64,000 bases of DNA from Lactuca virosa (Eukaryota; Streptophyta; Magnoliopsida; Asterales; Asteraceae): positions 103,280,299 through 103,344,298 of the forward strand of contig CAKMRJ010005745.1 of the NCBI GenBank assembly GCA_928212115.1. Reading direction: 5' to 3'. Shown in pieces: positions 32,830 to 44,515 of this stretch (within the stretch, counting starts at the first letter, position 1; each line of letters starts with the position of its first letter). Below the pieces are notes generated by a model. It saw nothing but the letters and a program-made list of their open reading frames with translations, did no database searches and was not told the DNA's origin. Made by a program: the position numbers and the translations under genes.

Positions 32830-33192
32830 CTAAACTAGGTAATACTTCAACATAGTTGCTTGTTCTTTGATCTTCTCCACTGCTTTTTCATGCTTACTTG
32901 CTTGTTCTTTTATATCATCCACTGCTTTTCGTAGCTTATTGATTGTCCTAAGCAGCCCTGGTATTATAAATTTGGAACGAGCACACATGGGTTCATCATA
33001 CCACCCAATAAACCCACATAACGAATTCTTGAAAAAAAGAAGAAAGAAACATTAGATCATCAGGGAGCAGTCGTCAAAAACAAAGTGTAACATACTTACC
33101 GGGTCAGGACATCCCCAAAATCGGCGCCATGGGTTGTTATCTGTCCACGATGTCCGAACTATCGCCTACTTTCTGCAGAAGCACATCACCAT
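32830..33192 (-). pseudogene. MULE-borne GRF zinc-finger plus coiled-coil gene
   Basis: Two exons on the minus strand. Exon 1 (33192-33100) starts MVMCFCRK and, after one stop, continues AIVRTSWTDNNPWRRFWGCP. The intron (33099-33028) has GTAAGT and TTTTTTTCAAG ends. Exon 2 (33027-32830) encodes LCGFIGWYDEPMCARSKFII, then a Lys/Glu-rich heptad-like helix (about residues 55-85) and ends at TAG 32832-32830. CxC, the NPxRRFxGC segment and the downstream CGFxxW together match the GRF-type zinc finger, a small nucleic-acid-binding fold seen in NEIL3, TOP3A and APE2. Here it stands alone with a coiled coil, about 98 residues. Damage: TAG at 33168-33166; Arg replaces the usual Gly after CxC and Trp replaces the Gly of NPG. 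It is convergent to the transposase inside the TIRs, as mudrB is in MuDR, but is not recognisably mudrB. Function unknown. Confidence 0.78.
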
Positions 33193-33319
33193 TGTTGATG
33201 GAGAAGATGAAATCACAGGGGGGTGATCGACGGAGAAGATGAAATCACAGAGGGAGTGATAGTTAGGGCTTGTTGCTGGAGACGAGAATAGAAACATTGT
33301 AGTCTTTTTATGGACTAAA

Positions 33320-33536
33320 TAATAATAAAATAATAAAGGGGCTAGATGAATGGACTAAAATACCCTTAAGTGAGAGGGGCATGGGTAAATTAACAGGAGC
33401 TTGGTAACGGCTGTTAAGCCATTGGACTAAACTCACAACAAATAGAAACTATTGGACCATCCTTGCAAGCCAAACCCATTTTGGACCAAACATGCTAGTT
33501 TTGACATACCACAGGGACTAAATTTGCAATTTTGTC
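33320..33536 (-). repeat. MULE right terminal inverted repeat
   Basis: Inverted partner of 27547-27745. The innermost part is replaced by an AAT-rich stretch (33319-33345). Confidence 0.92.
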
Positions 33537-33563
33537 ATATTTTTTTAATCAAATCTCTATTCT

Positions 33564-33594
33564 TCTAATCTAATCTAATCTAATCTAATCTAAT
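33564..33594 (+). repeat. TCTAA microsatellite
   Basis: Six contiguous TCTAA units between the MULE target duplication and the Helitron start. Confidence 0.9.
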
Positions 33595-33600
33595 ATATAA

Positions 33601-33888
33601 TCCTCTCTAATAAATGAAAGTTTTTTTTGACACTTGTCATTTTGTGGTATTTTTGAAATAAATATTATTCACTTGTCAATTTCTGGTTTGTTTCAATTTT
33701 TAAAACTAAAATCATATATTTATATATGTAAGGTATTAAATATACTATATATGAAATTAAATTGCAATCAATATGTTTCTTCCTTTCTTATTTTAAAGTT
33801 TTACATTAAAAAATATTTATTGCTTACATTTTAATGTTTAATTTTTTTAAAAAATTTAACTCGTATAATATACGGGTCTTACACCTAG
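33601..33888 (+). mobile_element. Small non-autonomous Helitron
   Basis: Starts TCCTCTCTAATAAATGAAAG after an A; ends with CGTATAATATACG stem, GGTCTTACAC and CTAG (33885-33888), followed by T. Same family as the FAD2-intron copy (22120-22436). No coding capacity. Confidence 0.65.
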
Positions 33889-34936
33889 TAATCTAATAAA
33901 TGAATAAGTTTATTCTCTTATTGACAAATGTCACAATATTAAAAATCATCATCTACCTCTTCTAATAAGTGAAACCTAAAAATGACATGTGTCAGTTTTT
34001 TAAAATGTTTCTTTGACACGTGGCATTTTTCTATGATTTTTATTATTTGCTTTTTTTGGTAACAAATCAAATTCAATTCAAATTTTGAAAATACAAAATC
34101 ATATCCTAATAACATTATTATGTTTATGTTGGTTAACAAATTAATTCATAATTACTTACAATCGATAATATCTTTCTTTTTTTGACATTTGCTATTTTTT
34201 ATCTATATAAAATTTTTAAATCAACCGACTGTGGTTTCCATGGGTTATAACCTAGTTAATACTATATGTCACCTATCATGCCACATGTCAACCTATTAAT
34301 TCTCCATTTCAAATTTTAAATTTTAAATTTCCTATTCTAGTTACATTAGATTAATAATTGATTTTTCATTTCAAATTTCAAAATTTAAATTTCACACTCT
34401 AATTATATTAAATTTATAACAATAGAATAAAAATAAAATAAAATTAATATATATTATAAGGTGATATAATTTCATTTATTTATTTAAATCAACGATTATA
34501 ATTTTATATAATTAAAAAATATCTTAATTAATAATTTATTTGAAATAATTGATTAATAATTTTGAGTTTTTACTATGAAATTTAATTAATTTTATAACTG
34601 TGATTCTCAGAGGTTATATAAACTAGTCAACCTAATCTAACAATCTTTTGATATTAAATATTTTTCGGATCCAATTCATATGGTCAATCGAACCAAATCA
34701 AATCAGTTAAATATTTTGTCCGTTTACATTAATATTTTTTTAAATAAAATCAATCTAATTAATAATTCCTTCGGTATTATAGATTCCTTTGGTATTATGT
34801 ATTTTCAGGATCCGATTCAATCGAATATCGTCAATTAAACCAAATCGAACCCAGGCCTGACCTAATAGGGTGGGCAAGTTGGGCGACGGCTCCGGTCCTC
34901 GCTTCGGGTTCAGGCCCTAAAATTAATTTCGTTTGA

Positions 34937-34983
<47 letters not shown>

Positions 34984-35110
34984 TTTTGTTAAATAATAAG
35001 TCAAGATTTTATTAGTTGAGCCCGTTAGGATGTTGCGTCTAAACGTATCGTTCTACTGTAAGCTCCAAGTTTGATTCTCGTATGTGTTTTATGGGTAATA
35101 AGATACATTA
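33889..35110. other. AT-rich region, possible further Helitron ends
   Basis: No gene. GGGTTATAACCTAGT at about 34240-34254 and TTATATAAACTAGT at about 34613-34626 look like CTAGT Helitron termini, but hairpins and starts are not clear. An AT microsatellite runs from about 34939 to 34982. Confidence 0.4.
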
Positions 35111-35507
35111 TTTATTTGTTATATGAGTGTTTGGCGGGTAGCTGGTAGCGGTTAGCGGGTAGCATGTAGCGGGAAGCTGTAGCTTTTATTTGTTATATGA
35201 GTGTTTGGCAAAAGTAGCTGGAAGCTTTTGAAATATATAAAATTACATAAAAGGACAATTGATTAAAAATAAATAAATATATAAATATATTTTTAAGGGT
35301 AATTATGGAAATTGATTTCAAAAGCTCAGTAGCATTTTGTTAAACGCTACATGAAGTAGCTTTTAGATTTGGAGCGTTTTGTTTAAACTAAAAGCTAAAC
35401 GCTCGTACTGCCAAACGAAGCTTTTTGTTTAAAATAGAGCGTTTTGTCAAAAGCTAAAAGCTAGAAGCTCTCAAACGCTTTCAAAAGCTTCGTGTCAAAC
35501 ACGCCCA
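35111..35507. mobile_element. Probable hAT-type MITE with a 74-bp duplication
   Basis: The right end read on minus, GGGCGTGTTTGACACGAAGC, resembles the left ATGAGTGTTTGGC...AGCTGGAAGC. The element is full of AGCT / GCGTTT words. A phrase of about 25 bases beginning TTTATTTGTTATATGAGTGT occurs at 35111 and 35185, so the left end is tandemly duplicated with a 74-bp offset. I could not find a convincing 8-bp target duplication. Confidence 0.45.
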
Positions 35508-37067
35508 TAATGTTGGAGAAAAATAAGACACCCCCTTTTTCTTTTATTACTTTCTATTTTAGCATAATCAAACGAGGAAGATAAAAAAAATCTTTTTTTA
35601 TGTATTACTTATGATTATGGTGAGCAACATCTTATTATAAATCTATTTTATGTATCACTTTAAAGAATTTATATTTGAATCATACACCTAATCATTGGAA
35701 TCTAAATTAAGAAAAATAACCCCTACATTCTTCTTCATTGTTCACAAACCAACCAAGTTATAAAAATGGTCCCTTGAGTATTATTAATATTATTTTTATA
35801 AACCACTAAAATATACATTTCATATAAAAGTTTGGTATCTTGCATAGTCTTTTAATATATAATAACTATTGTGTGTAGCTTTGTTAACAAAAATCATGAT
35901 AACATACCCATTAGGTAGGTTATCCTTCAAAAAAGATATATAGTTTTCACCAAAATATGATTTTTTTTTTCTTGTTTTTTTTCCAAACAACAAAATAGGG
36001 TTTTTTCAAAATTGGTCGGTTGTTTTATTGTTCTTTTTTTTTCTATTTGTCATTGGTTTTTTTAACTAATATCCTTTAAAGACACTATAATTTTATTCAT
36101 TATATATATAGTATTTTATAACACGTGTCTGTATACTCGTCTTCGTAGACATCATTGTATTATCGTTTGCGATTACTAAATTTTGAAGGGCCTTATTTTT
36201 TGCTTTTGTCCTGAGCATCAAATTAACTTGGACCGGTCCTATCGAACCAATCAAACATTATATAGTATCAGTTTTATGTATTGTATATTTGTTTGTAGTT
36301 ATCTAATATACCCGATTGGATATCCAATGTCCATCGATTAACTTATTTTTTTTTATATATAGATAGTTAAAAATATATAAGTGCACATATTAAATAGTTT
36401 TAATATTTTGTGATAACTAGATATTAGATGATAGGATGATGATAATTGAATAATAATTGCATTAACTTTGGTTTTTAGTGGATCTACGTTGTCCAATTTG
36501 ATTTTTTATTTTGATATGGAAAGTTTAGAATTGACTGATCCAATTACAATTGGATATGTGGTATCTATCGGTTGGTTTTAATTGAATTAGTTGGTTATAA
36601 TTGGATTGGTTAGTATATACACATCTCTAAGTTAAATATTTAGTAGGATTATTTTAGGTAGATTTTAAAATACATATCAAGAAAATTAACATATCATCAC
36701 AAATTATTATCTTCATCATCATGTTGTTTTGGATTTTCTATTAATATTTTACTTAGTGGCTTATTGGATAAGACAATGACCTCTTCATATAGGAGGTCTA
36801 GATTTCTAGTATCATGGATTTCAATTAGGAGATGGTATACTATAATGTCTTAGCATATCGCTCAAATAATGATCTACATCCCATATCCTCGCAAAGTGGG
36901 CAGGCCACAATGGTTGCAGAGAACAATGATATAAGTATAAAAAACAGAACATCATCATATTGATCAATTGTCATAAAAGCTTGTAATTATAAATTTTTGA
37001 TGGAAAAACTATTTCAATTTAGATAACCGCTTGAAAAATCCATTATTTTCTAGTAAACTGACATTTA
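35508..37067. other. AT-rich intergenic, nothing recognised
   Basis: Long T and A runs, no ORF with recognisable motifs, no clear terminal repeats. Confidence 0.5.
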
Positions 37068-37970
37068 GGTGTTGTTTGTTTTTTCTGAGTCAAAATGTCT
37101 GCAGTCTGCGGACCACATCTGTAGACCTCTGCAGTAGAAGAGGTGGACCAAACGTCTGCAGTCTGAAAAAGGAAGACTGTTTGTTTGTTAACATCTGCGG
37201 GCTACTAAAATAAACTGAAATCTAAATAAACTGATTTTTTTAAACTTCAAAGTGATTTTTTAAATATTTTTATGGCTTTGTTATAAATAATTAACGAATC
37301 TAGATCAACTTTTATGTATTATTGTATAAAAAATAAAAATAAAAATGGTATGAATTAACGTGTATATTTGATAAAAACCAACAACTTTGATTGCAAAGTT
37401 ATAACTAAACATTATAATTAGTGATAAGAATTTGATACATAAATGGATAGAAATAAATTTCGATTTTTTCAATTAAATCCATTAAAAACGTACCATAAAT
37501 ATTTTCTCGAAAAATTGACGATACTGTATTAAATAATGTTTTACAAAATTTGGCAAAAAAATATAAGAATATATTATGATTTTTTTTTTCATATTTATAT
37601 AAACAACTTCAACGACTATTATTGTAATAAATCTTTATTTATAAATTTGTCAAAAATATAATGTTTGTATCGTCGAACGTTTTTTTTTTAAGTTTTGTAA
37701 TTTTTTTTTCAAATTGTTTATCATTATAAAGTTGGAAAAAATATAAATAAATAAAAAAACTTAAAAAAGTAAAGATATATATGTTTTTTTAGGCTAGAAG
37801 ATGTCTGAAGATGTTAGAAGACTTTGGTCCACATCTGCGCCAAGAAGAGGGCGCGCAGACATTTTTAGGTCTGCAGCCTTCAAAAAAACAAACAGTCTGC
37901 GAAGGCTAATGTCTGCGCGACGCAGACAGAAGAGGCCACGCAGATCTGCAGACAAAAAACAAACACTACC
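37068..37970. mobile_element. PIF/Harbinger-like MITE with TCTGCAG words
   Basis: Left end GGTGTTGTTTGTTTTTT and right end (minus strand) GGTAGTGTTTGTTTTTT, flanked by TTA on both sides (37065-37067 and 37971-37973). TCTGCAG / TCTGCG words crowd both subterminal regions (37095-37200 and 37795-37955) in inverted orientation; the centre is AT-rich and non-coding. Confidence 0.72.
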
Positions 37971-38039
37971 TTAATTGTTGTAATCACGATATGGCATAGT
38001 CTTTTTATTATTGATGACATTTTTTTTTTGGAAACGGCA

Positions 38040-38612
38040 ATGACCTGTATATAAAAGCTAAAGCCTAAGAAGGAGCTAGGCAGGCAACAAAAACAAAACA
38101 AAATAGTTTGGGTAATTTACTATCATTTCTCCCCCCTTGTGTTTATACCAAGGATAAGTGAGTGACTTGATGTTATCTGTCACCAACATCGGAGAAATAG
38201 AATAGTGCTTAAAAATTCGGTCATTCATCACCTTCCAAATTAACAATAGGATACCAAAACATATCAGAGTTAAGATTTTACGTTTCTTTGGACACTGCCC
38301 CAGTTTGTTGTATATTGAAGTAACTCCCCAACGATTGACACATTATATCCACCTATTCTGCACCATCAAAAGATTCATTCCATTGTTATTTTGGCAAATT
38401 GGCAACCAGGAAGAATGTGAGCAGAGCATTCATCTACCCTACTACAAAAGTTGCATGTAACTGTGCCAACATTAATCCCACGTATAATAAAGGCCTTAGT
38501 CGATGGGATCTTCCCCAAGTTTTCTCTGCAAATTGAAACATAATGTGGGTTAAGAGCATCAATAATGACAAAACTTTTAATGTATTTTTTAATGATAAAA
38601 CTAAAAAAGAGT
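38040..38612 (-). pseudogene. LINE 3' remnant with zinc-binding (zf-RVT) domain
   Basis: On the minus strand, LGKIPSTKAFIIRGINVGT, VTCNFC and CSAHILPGCQFAK match the zinc-binding region that follows reverse transcriptase in plant L1-type LINEs. Stops and frame breaks occur both before and after, so only a fragment remains. Its upstream side is cut at 38612 by the LTR element at 38618, whose TCATT target duplication lies at the junction. Confidence 0.65.
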
Positions 38613-38617
38613 TCATT

Positions 38618-40739
38618 TGTAACACCCATAAATTTCAAGCCAAATTTAAACTTTTAAAACATTCAAAATACCAATAGTTATTACAAAAAGGTTTTCCAAA
38701 ATAGTTTAATATCAGAGTTCCCAGAAATCATAATCATAAACCGAGGAAGTGTACGGTCACGCCTTCGCCTTCCCGCGGTCAGCCGCTGTACCTGAAACAA
38801 TATTCGATAAATGTAAGCTCGAAGGCTTAGTGAGTTACCCCCAAAATACCAACCTCATATAATCATAATCATATCATATCAACAAATACAGAACAGTCAT
38901 GCATCTCGAGTCTACAGTGTGACTGGTCCGCCCGCACCGGGCCTTCAGTCCACATGGTCCACTCTCTGGGTCTACAGTCTGACTGGACCGCCCACACCGG
39001 GCCTTCAGTCTATCTGGTCCACTCTCCGAGCCTCGGCACGTCTGGTCCGACCTCTCGGGGCCTTCAGCCTATCCGGACCGCTCGCCGGGCCTTCGGCCTG
39101 ACTATGTGCCCTCCCGGGTCTGCAGTCTATCCGGTCCGCCCTGGGTATGTTGGCCTACAGCACAAAGCAGGACCCGCCTCAACCCAACCCCCCAATCAAA
39201 AAAACCACCATGTGCACATATATAACAGATAATCGCATAACAGTCTATAGACGAACAAATCGATCTAACGGATCATATAACATAGCAACATCCTATAACC
39301 AGGATACCGACCTAACCGGTCACTAACATAGCATCATCCTCTATACCAGGATACCGACCTAACCAGGTCACTAAACACAATTCCGTCCTAACTACCAGGA
39401 CGCAGATCTAACAGATCAATAATCATATCATGCAAATACCCGGATACAAATCCGATAAAGGGTCGGCCTTGGTGCCGTAGACCCTGTTGATATAGTGACA
39501 ATAACTCACCTCGTAAGTAGCTCGGAAGGTAGTGTCAAACTCCTCCAAATGTAGCTCCAACTCCAACACCTATATTCACCAATGTCCTTGCTATAAATAT
39601 ACAATTTATCAAGATACCCTCATAAGTCAACTGTCAAGGTCAACAGTCCATGTTGACCTTAACTCGTCGAGTACCCTTAGCTACTCGCCGAGTTCCTTGC
39701 CAAACTTGCCAACCCGCCGAGTCACTCGTGTGACTCGTCGATTTCCTAGTGTCAGTGGTCGTGACTCCTTGGCCAACTCGCCGAGTTTTCCCTTTACAAC
39801 TCGCCACGTTCATATGTGTCCAAAGGTTGGGAAAAACCCTTGCCGACTCGCTGAGTCACTTGACTGACTCGCCGAGCCCACGGCAACCTTCATCGGACTC
39901 GCCGAGTCGTTCATACAACTCGCCGAGTCTACGACAATCTTCATTGGACTCGCCGAGTCGTTCATACAACTCGCCGAGTCTCTTCAGTCCTTTATTCATA
40001 CAGACGATTTTAAGCCAGGCTAAAGCTCCAAATTGTAGATCCAGCTTCCCAATGCACGTTTATCACGTAAAGTTGCAAACTTTACGTGCATGCAAGGCTC
40101 TAATGACTCATAATGCCAAAACTAAACTTGAAATGGAGTTTAACTCAAAGGGAAGGGTTCATGCTTGCTAAAGCTGGAGACTTTATGGCTCTAGAGTCCA
40201 AGATGAGCTCAGATCTGAAGTGGCAACTTCAGATCCTATCCTATACCTGAAAATGGTTATCACCCATGCTATAAAATCCCTAATATTTAACATTAAGAGA
40301 TCTAGGAAGAACAAGGTCAAGGTAACAACTTGTTACCTTCAAATGATGCTAAACTGAGGTAGACTTCAGGTCCACACAAGCACCTTGCTACTAGCTACTT
40401 GATCTTCAAGTTCCTTTCTCTAAGAATCTTCTTCCAAGGCTTGAAACACACAATGGAGCACACACACATGTATTAGGGTTTTGCTGAACTCTCTGGAGGC
40501 TGCAAAGGGAGGCTAAGGGCAAATGATCCTTTAAATAGGGTGCAAAACCCCCGAGATTTAGGGTTTCATCCTCCAGCTCCTACTCGTCTAGTCCCTTCTT
40601 GGACTCGGCGAGTAGGTCACTTAAGTGTGCGGCCTAACCCGCTGCTACTCGACGAGTCAGGCAACCAACTCGTCGAGTAGACCTTGAATTTATGAGAATT
40701 TATCACCATAAATTGATATTCGAGAATCGGGGCGTTACA
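38618..40739 (-). repeat. 3' LTR of the minus-strand element
   Basis: Contains ACTCGCCGAGT / ACTCGTCGAGT words (about 39660-39985 and 40575-40680), an array of about 30-bp units (38920-39160), and on the minus strand GGGGGTAACTCACTAAGCCT (about 38824-38843). Confidence 0.93.
38920..39160 (-). repeat. About 30-bp degenerate tandem array
   Basis: GGTCC/GGACC plus GGGCCTTCAG(T/C)CTAT units recur at about 30-bp spacing (GG at 38925, 38956, 38985, 39016, 39044 and on). The same array is in the other LTR at about 45600-45840, and related units occur in the internal region at 41756-41900 and 42430-42620. Confidence 0.85.
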
Positions 40740-40744
40740 ATTCT

Positions 40745-41127
40745 CCCCCACTTGAACTAGAGTTTGTCCTCGAAGTCTGCTGCGATGAACATCCTCGGAT
40801 AGTGCTCCCGTATCTCTGCCTCCGGCTCCCACGTCCCCTCGGACCCTATTTGGTGCTTCCACTCTACCTTTACCAAAGGTACCTCCTTGTTTCGCAAAGC
40901 CTTCACCCTTCTCTCCAGAAGGCCACAGGTCTCTCAACATGATTCAGGCGCTCATCGACCTGAATGTCCTCCAACGAAACCACCGCCTTCTGATCCATGA
41001 TGCACTTTCGCAATTGCGAAACGTGGAAGGTGATGTGAATCCCAACCGAACTTTTTAAAAGGTCTATCCTTCGTGCCACTTTTCCAACTGAACAAAATCT
41101 TGATGATCCAACGTATCTGAAACCCAA
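40745..41127 (-). pseudogene. Integrase C terminus and decayed chromodomain
   Basis: On the minus strand, GIHITFHVSQLRK and SLEDIQVDERLNHVERPVAF match the integrase C-terminal end and chromodomain start of chromoviruses (compare PLEDIQVDDSLNYIERPVAI at about 16630-16690). After this the frame is lost, though remnants of the Trp-rich part and a final FEDKL-like end are readable in other frames. Too broken to make protein. Confidence 0.75.
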
Positions 41128-41189
41128 CTTTCCTCTTCTTGAAGTGAACCCTTTGAGCTGACAGGATAATGCATCCTTCAGCTCTCAAA

Positions 41190-42850
41190 ATATCATACAT
41201 ACTTAGTCCACTAATAAATACGAATACTCATGCCTGGCCCAATCATCCTCGGGGTGGATTACCAGGAAGGCCTACGACGGTCCAATCGTCCCTAAGATGG
41301 AATACCCTCGTATCCCTCACATGTTTGGCCCAATCAACCCTCGGGTTGGAATACCAAAAACATCAAGTCCAGTCAATCATAGGGTTCGGTCATCCTCATA
41401 ATGGAATACCCTAGATTGGAATACCTCCATGAACATAACTCGGGTCTACTCATAACTGGAGATCCAAGGATCTATCCTTGCCTCTCACCCACAATCCTCT
41501 CGTTCGTCACAACCGAGTACAACTCCCCTGAACCTTTACGGAACATTCATTCGAACGCGCTCCAGCATCTTGAATCCTGGAATCCCGAAATCGGTCTGAC
41601 TTCCTGACAGACAACTCTATTGAACAGTTATCACTTCCATACCACTTACACTCTATCCTGATAATTCGAGGTCCCCACCAAAACAGAATCGCAGGTTACC
41701 TGCTGCTGCGGCAATTCAGTGCCTCCACAGATTACAAAAACTAACGTACACCGAGCCTTCGGAATGGCTGGACCGCCCTTCAGGGCCTACAGCCTCTCTG
41801 GTCCGCTCGCTGGCCGTTTGTCCTGACTGGGCTGCCTTACCAGGCCTTCAGTCCATCCGGACCATCCTGGTCCGCTAACCTCCTGCCCTAAATCCCGCTG
41901 TTCTACTAAACCCTTGTGCCTACGACTTACCGCCGGCCCGCACCGGTTATCTTGGCCTACTGCCTCAATCCTATCGCTCACCCTGGAACCTATGTGCCTA
42001 CGACTCACCGTCGGTCCGCACCGGGTATCTTAGACTACTGCATAGCGCAGGACCGCCTCCACCCCATCCAAATGCCATAAACGATCAAGAAAAGATCTAA
42101 CCCGGTTCCCAGAACCTGAATGACGAAACGTTCTAATCCCAAACCTTCCCAATCTAACGAATACTCATTCGGATCCACTCTCAGTCTCCAACTGGAGTAT
42201 TATCCGATCCAAGAAGATGGAACCTCGGCGACACTCCGAACTAAAGAGATCACAAAGATCCTTTGAACTCCTTTTGTCTTCTAATAACAACTTCCAATCA
42301 ACCAAAATACACCGGAGTCTTTAGCCGACTCCAACAGAGTGTTCAATACTTGGAACAAACCTATTGATTGCTATAGCGTAGCAGCCTACTCAATACCCGA
42401 ACATAGATCTACAAACATATGCAGAGTCTTCAGCATGACTGGACCGCCTCACCAGGCCTTCAGCCTATCTGGACCACTCTCAGAACCTTCAGCATGTCTG
42501 GACCGCCACCCCGGGCCTTCAGCCTGTCTGGACCATTCTCCGAGCCTTCGGTCTGACTGGTACGCCCCATTGGCCTTCAGTTTATCCGGACCGCTCTAAA
42601 CTGTTGAGCATCTCCCTGGACCACCCCTCCTGATGTTCTCTCCCATGCATCATGTTCTAACCCACTTGGGCTTCGAACTCCGGATCTACTCTAGGGTTTA
42701 TAACCCCGGCCTAACCCTAGGCCACATGTCGATCGTCCACCCTTTTTGGAAAAACTGTGATCTGATCCCTGACCTGCATATCTTCCTCATACTCCGAAAT
42801 CCCGCATACGCGTGCTGAAGTACTGTCCAACCTTGGCAGCTAACTGAACC
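41190..42850 (-). repeat. Repeat-filled segment in place of pol
   Basis: Two kinds of repeats. 41225-41430 has several units around CCCAATCATCC and GGTTGGAATACC spaced about 40-50 bp apart. 41756-41900 and 42430-42620 have GGACCGCC...GGCCTTCAGCCT units like the LTR array. No PR, RT, RNase H or integrase-core motif is visible on either strand. Confidence 0.65.
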
Positions 42851-43239
42851 CTCAATGATCGATGCTCCCTCTAAGAATTTCTAATTCTCCCCCACTTGGG
42901 ACACTAAACACTACCTACTAGTGGCGAGATCATAACTCTACTTAACCGTCCAAGCCAATAATATCCATACTTCCCATCGAACGATGAATCCTGAAACGAA
43001 GAATCTCCGCCGAACCACTCTCCTGGCGTGGAGCAACCGAACTTCGAAAGAACTCGAATCCCAGCTGAACACTTCTGCCTCTCCAATTCACAGTCTCTAG
43101 CCCTGGAATGGTGATCCTATATCCTAACCTCCCATTCTCAAACATCCCTGAATCCTAACCGTCTACGGCTTTTTGATACTAAACTCCTCAAACTCTCCTA
43201 TGCCATATGCAGAAAGGGATGGAAAATCCACAATAGAAT

Positions 43240-44515
43240 TATAAACAATAAGATACATATAGAAACATACCAGCAGCTACATCTGGCGTTGTCCCGACCT
43301 CCTCTACCATAAGCTGGAAGGCACGTCCCTGAGCCCTCGGGGGCTCTGCACTACCCTGTCCCCCGCCAGTAATCCTCAATGTAGCCGGCACTGGATCCTG
43401 CACCGATCTAGCAACAAGTTGTGGACAGTTGGTCTTCACGTGACCAACCTGATGGCAGTGATAGCAAATCCTCATGTCCTGAACCGGGGGCCACCTGGCG
43501 ACAATCCCTCGCATAGTGCCCCTCTTTTCCGCACTTGCGACATGCACCCCCGGACCTACAAACTCCGGAATGACCCTTCCCACACTTCTCACAAGTGCGG
43601 CCGCTCTGTCCTCCAACCCTGGAATCAGCGGTCTTGGACCACTTTGGCGCCGGCTGCAACTGCACCGGGGCCTGCCTCTGCTCTCGCAACTGTAACTCAA
43701 TCTCTAACTCACGCCGCCTGGCGGCCTCTGTAACTCCAGCAATGTATCACACCGTTGGGTAGCAACGAACTGTCTAATGTCAGTCTTGAGCATGCTCAGA
43801 TAACGTGTCATCTGAGCCTGCTCGGAAGCAAACTCCGGGCAAAACATCGCCCTCTCTGTGAACATACGGGTAATCTCCGTCACCGACTCTGCATCCTGTC
43901 TCAACTCCAAAAACTCCTGAGCTAGCTGCTCATGCTCGACCCGTGGAATGTAGCGGGAGCGGAACATCTCCCTAAACTGATCCCAAGAGACTGCAGCTCT
44001 CTGCTCATCCGAATAAGACCCTGTCATCAACCTCCACTAGTCCTTCGTCTCGGACCTCAACATGTTCAGGGCACACCTGACCTTTTGGTCAGTAGGGCAG
44101 GAACATGTGAAAAAGCATCCCTCGATGTCCGATAGCCACCTCATGGCTATGATAGGGTCCTGAATCCCATCGAAAGTCGGGGGCTTCGTGTTATCGAAGT
44201 CCAGGTACTGAAAAGCCGACTGGTTCCTACCCCTGCCGCTGTTACAGCTGTAGTAGCTGTCGCGGTAGCCGCCTCCGCAAGGGATGCATAGCGCTCGTCA
44301 AATTACTCGACCATGGCGGTCTTGATAGACCCAAACATCTCCGGCAACTGAGCCCGGAACATAGCAGCAACCTCATCATGTAGGATCTCCCGGATCATGT
44401 CATCCATCTCGTCTGTCCTCATCTGGCTGATAGTCTCGGGCGCTGTCGGCGCCTCCTGTCCATCCTCTCCTGATCCTGAACCGGATCCAGCCACGAATCG
44501 TCGTGTAACCACCAT
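43240..44515 (-). pseudogene. Decayed gag of the minus-strand element
   Basis: Starts MVVTRRFVAGSGSGSG (ATG 44515-44513), matching the Gag start of the chromovirus at 12245. The first frame stops at 44303. The capsid core returns in another frame at 44030-43704 (WDQFREMFRSRYIPRVEHEQ, LAQEFLELRQ), the first knuckles CEKCGKGHSGVC and CRKCGKEGHYARDC at about 43600-43520, and a second knuckle CYHCHQVGHVKTNC in yet another frame at about 43470-43430. Several frameshifts separate these parts, so the Gag itself is also dead. Confidence 0.85.

Larger units (their letters stand above)
27547..33536. mobile_element. Mutator-like element (MULE), nearly complete, two genes
   Basis: Both ends carry long inverted repeats: left from 27547 (GACAAAGATTGCAAATTTGG) and right ending 33536, which on the minus strand reads GACAAAATTGCAAATTTAGT. 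They match for about 200 bp. Flanks are the identical 9-bp ATATTTTTT at 27538-27546 and 33537-33545, the Mutator-type target duplication. Inside are a MuDR-type transposase gene on plus (28053-32420) and a GRF zinc-finger gene on minus (32830-33192), facing each other with about 410 bp between their stops. A hAT element (28148-29127) interrupts the transposase. Without the hAT the MULE is about 5.0 kb, a usual MuDR size. Confidence 0.93.
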
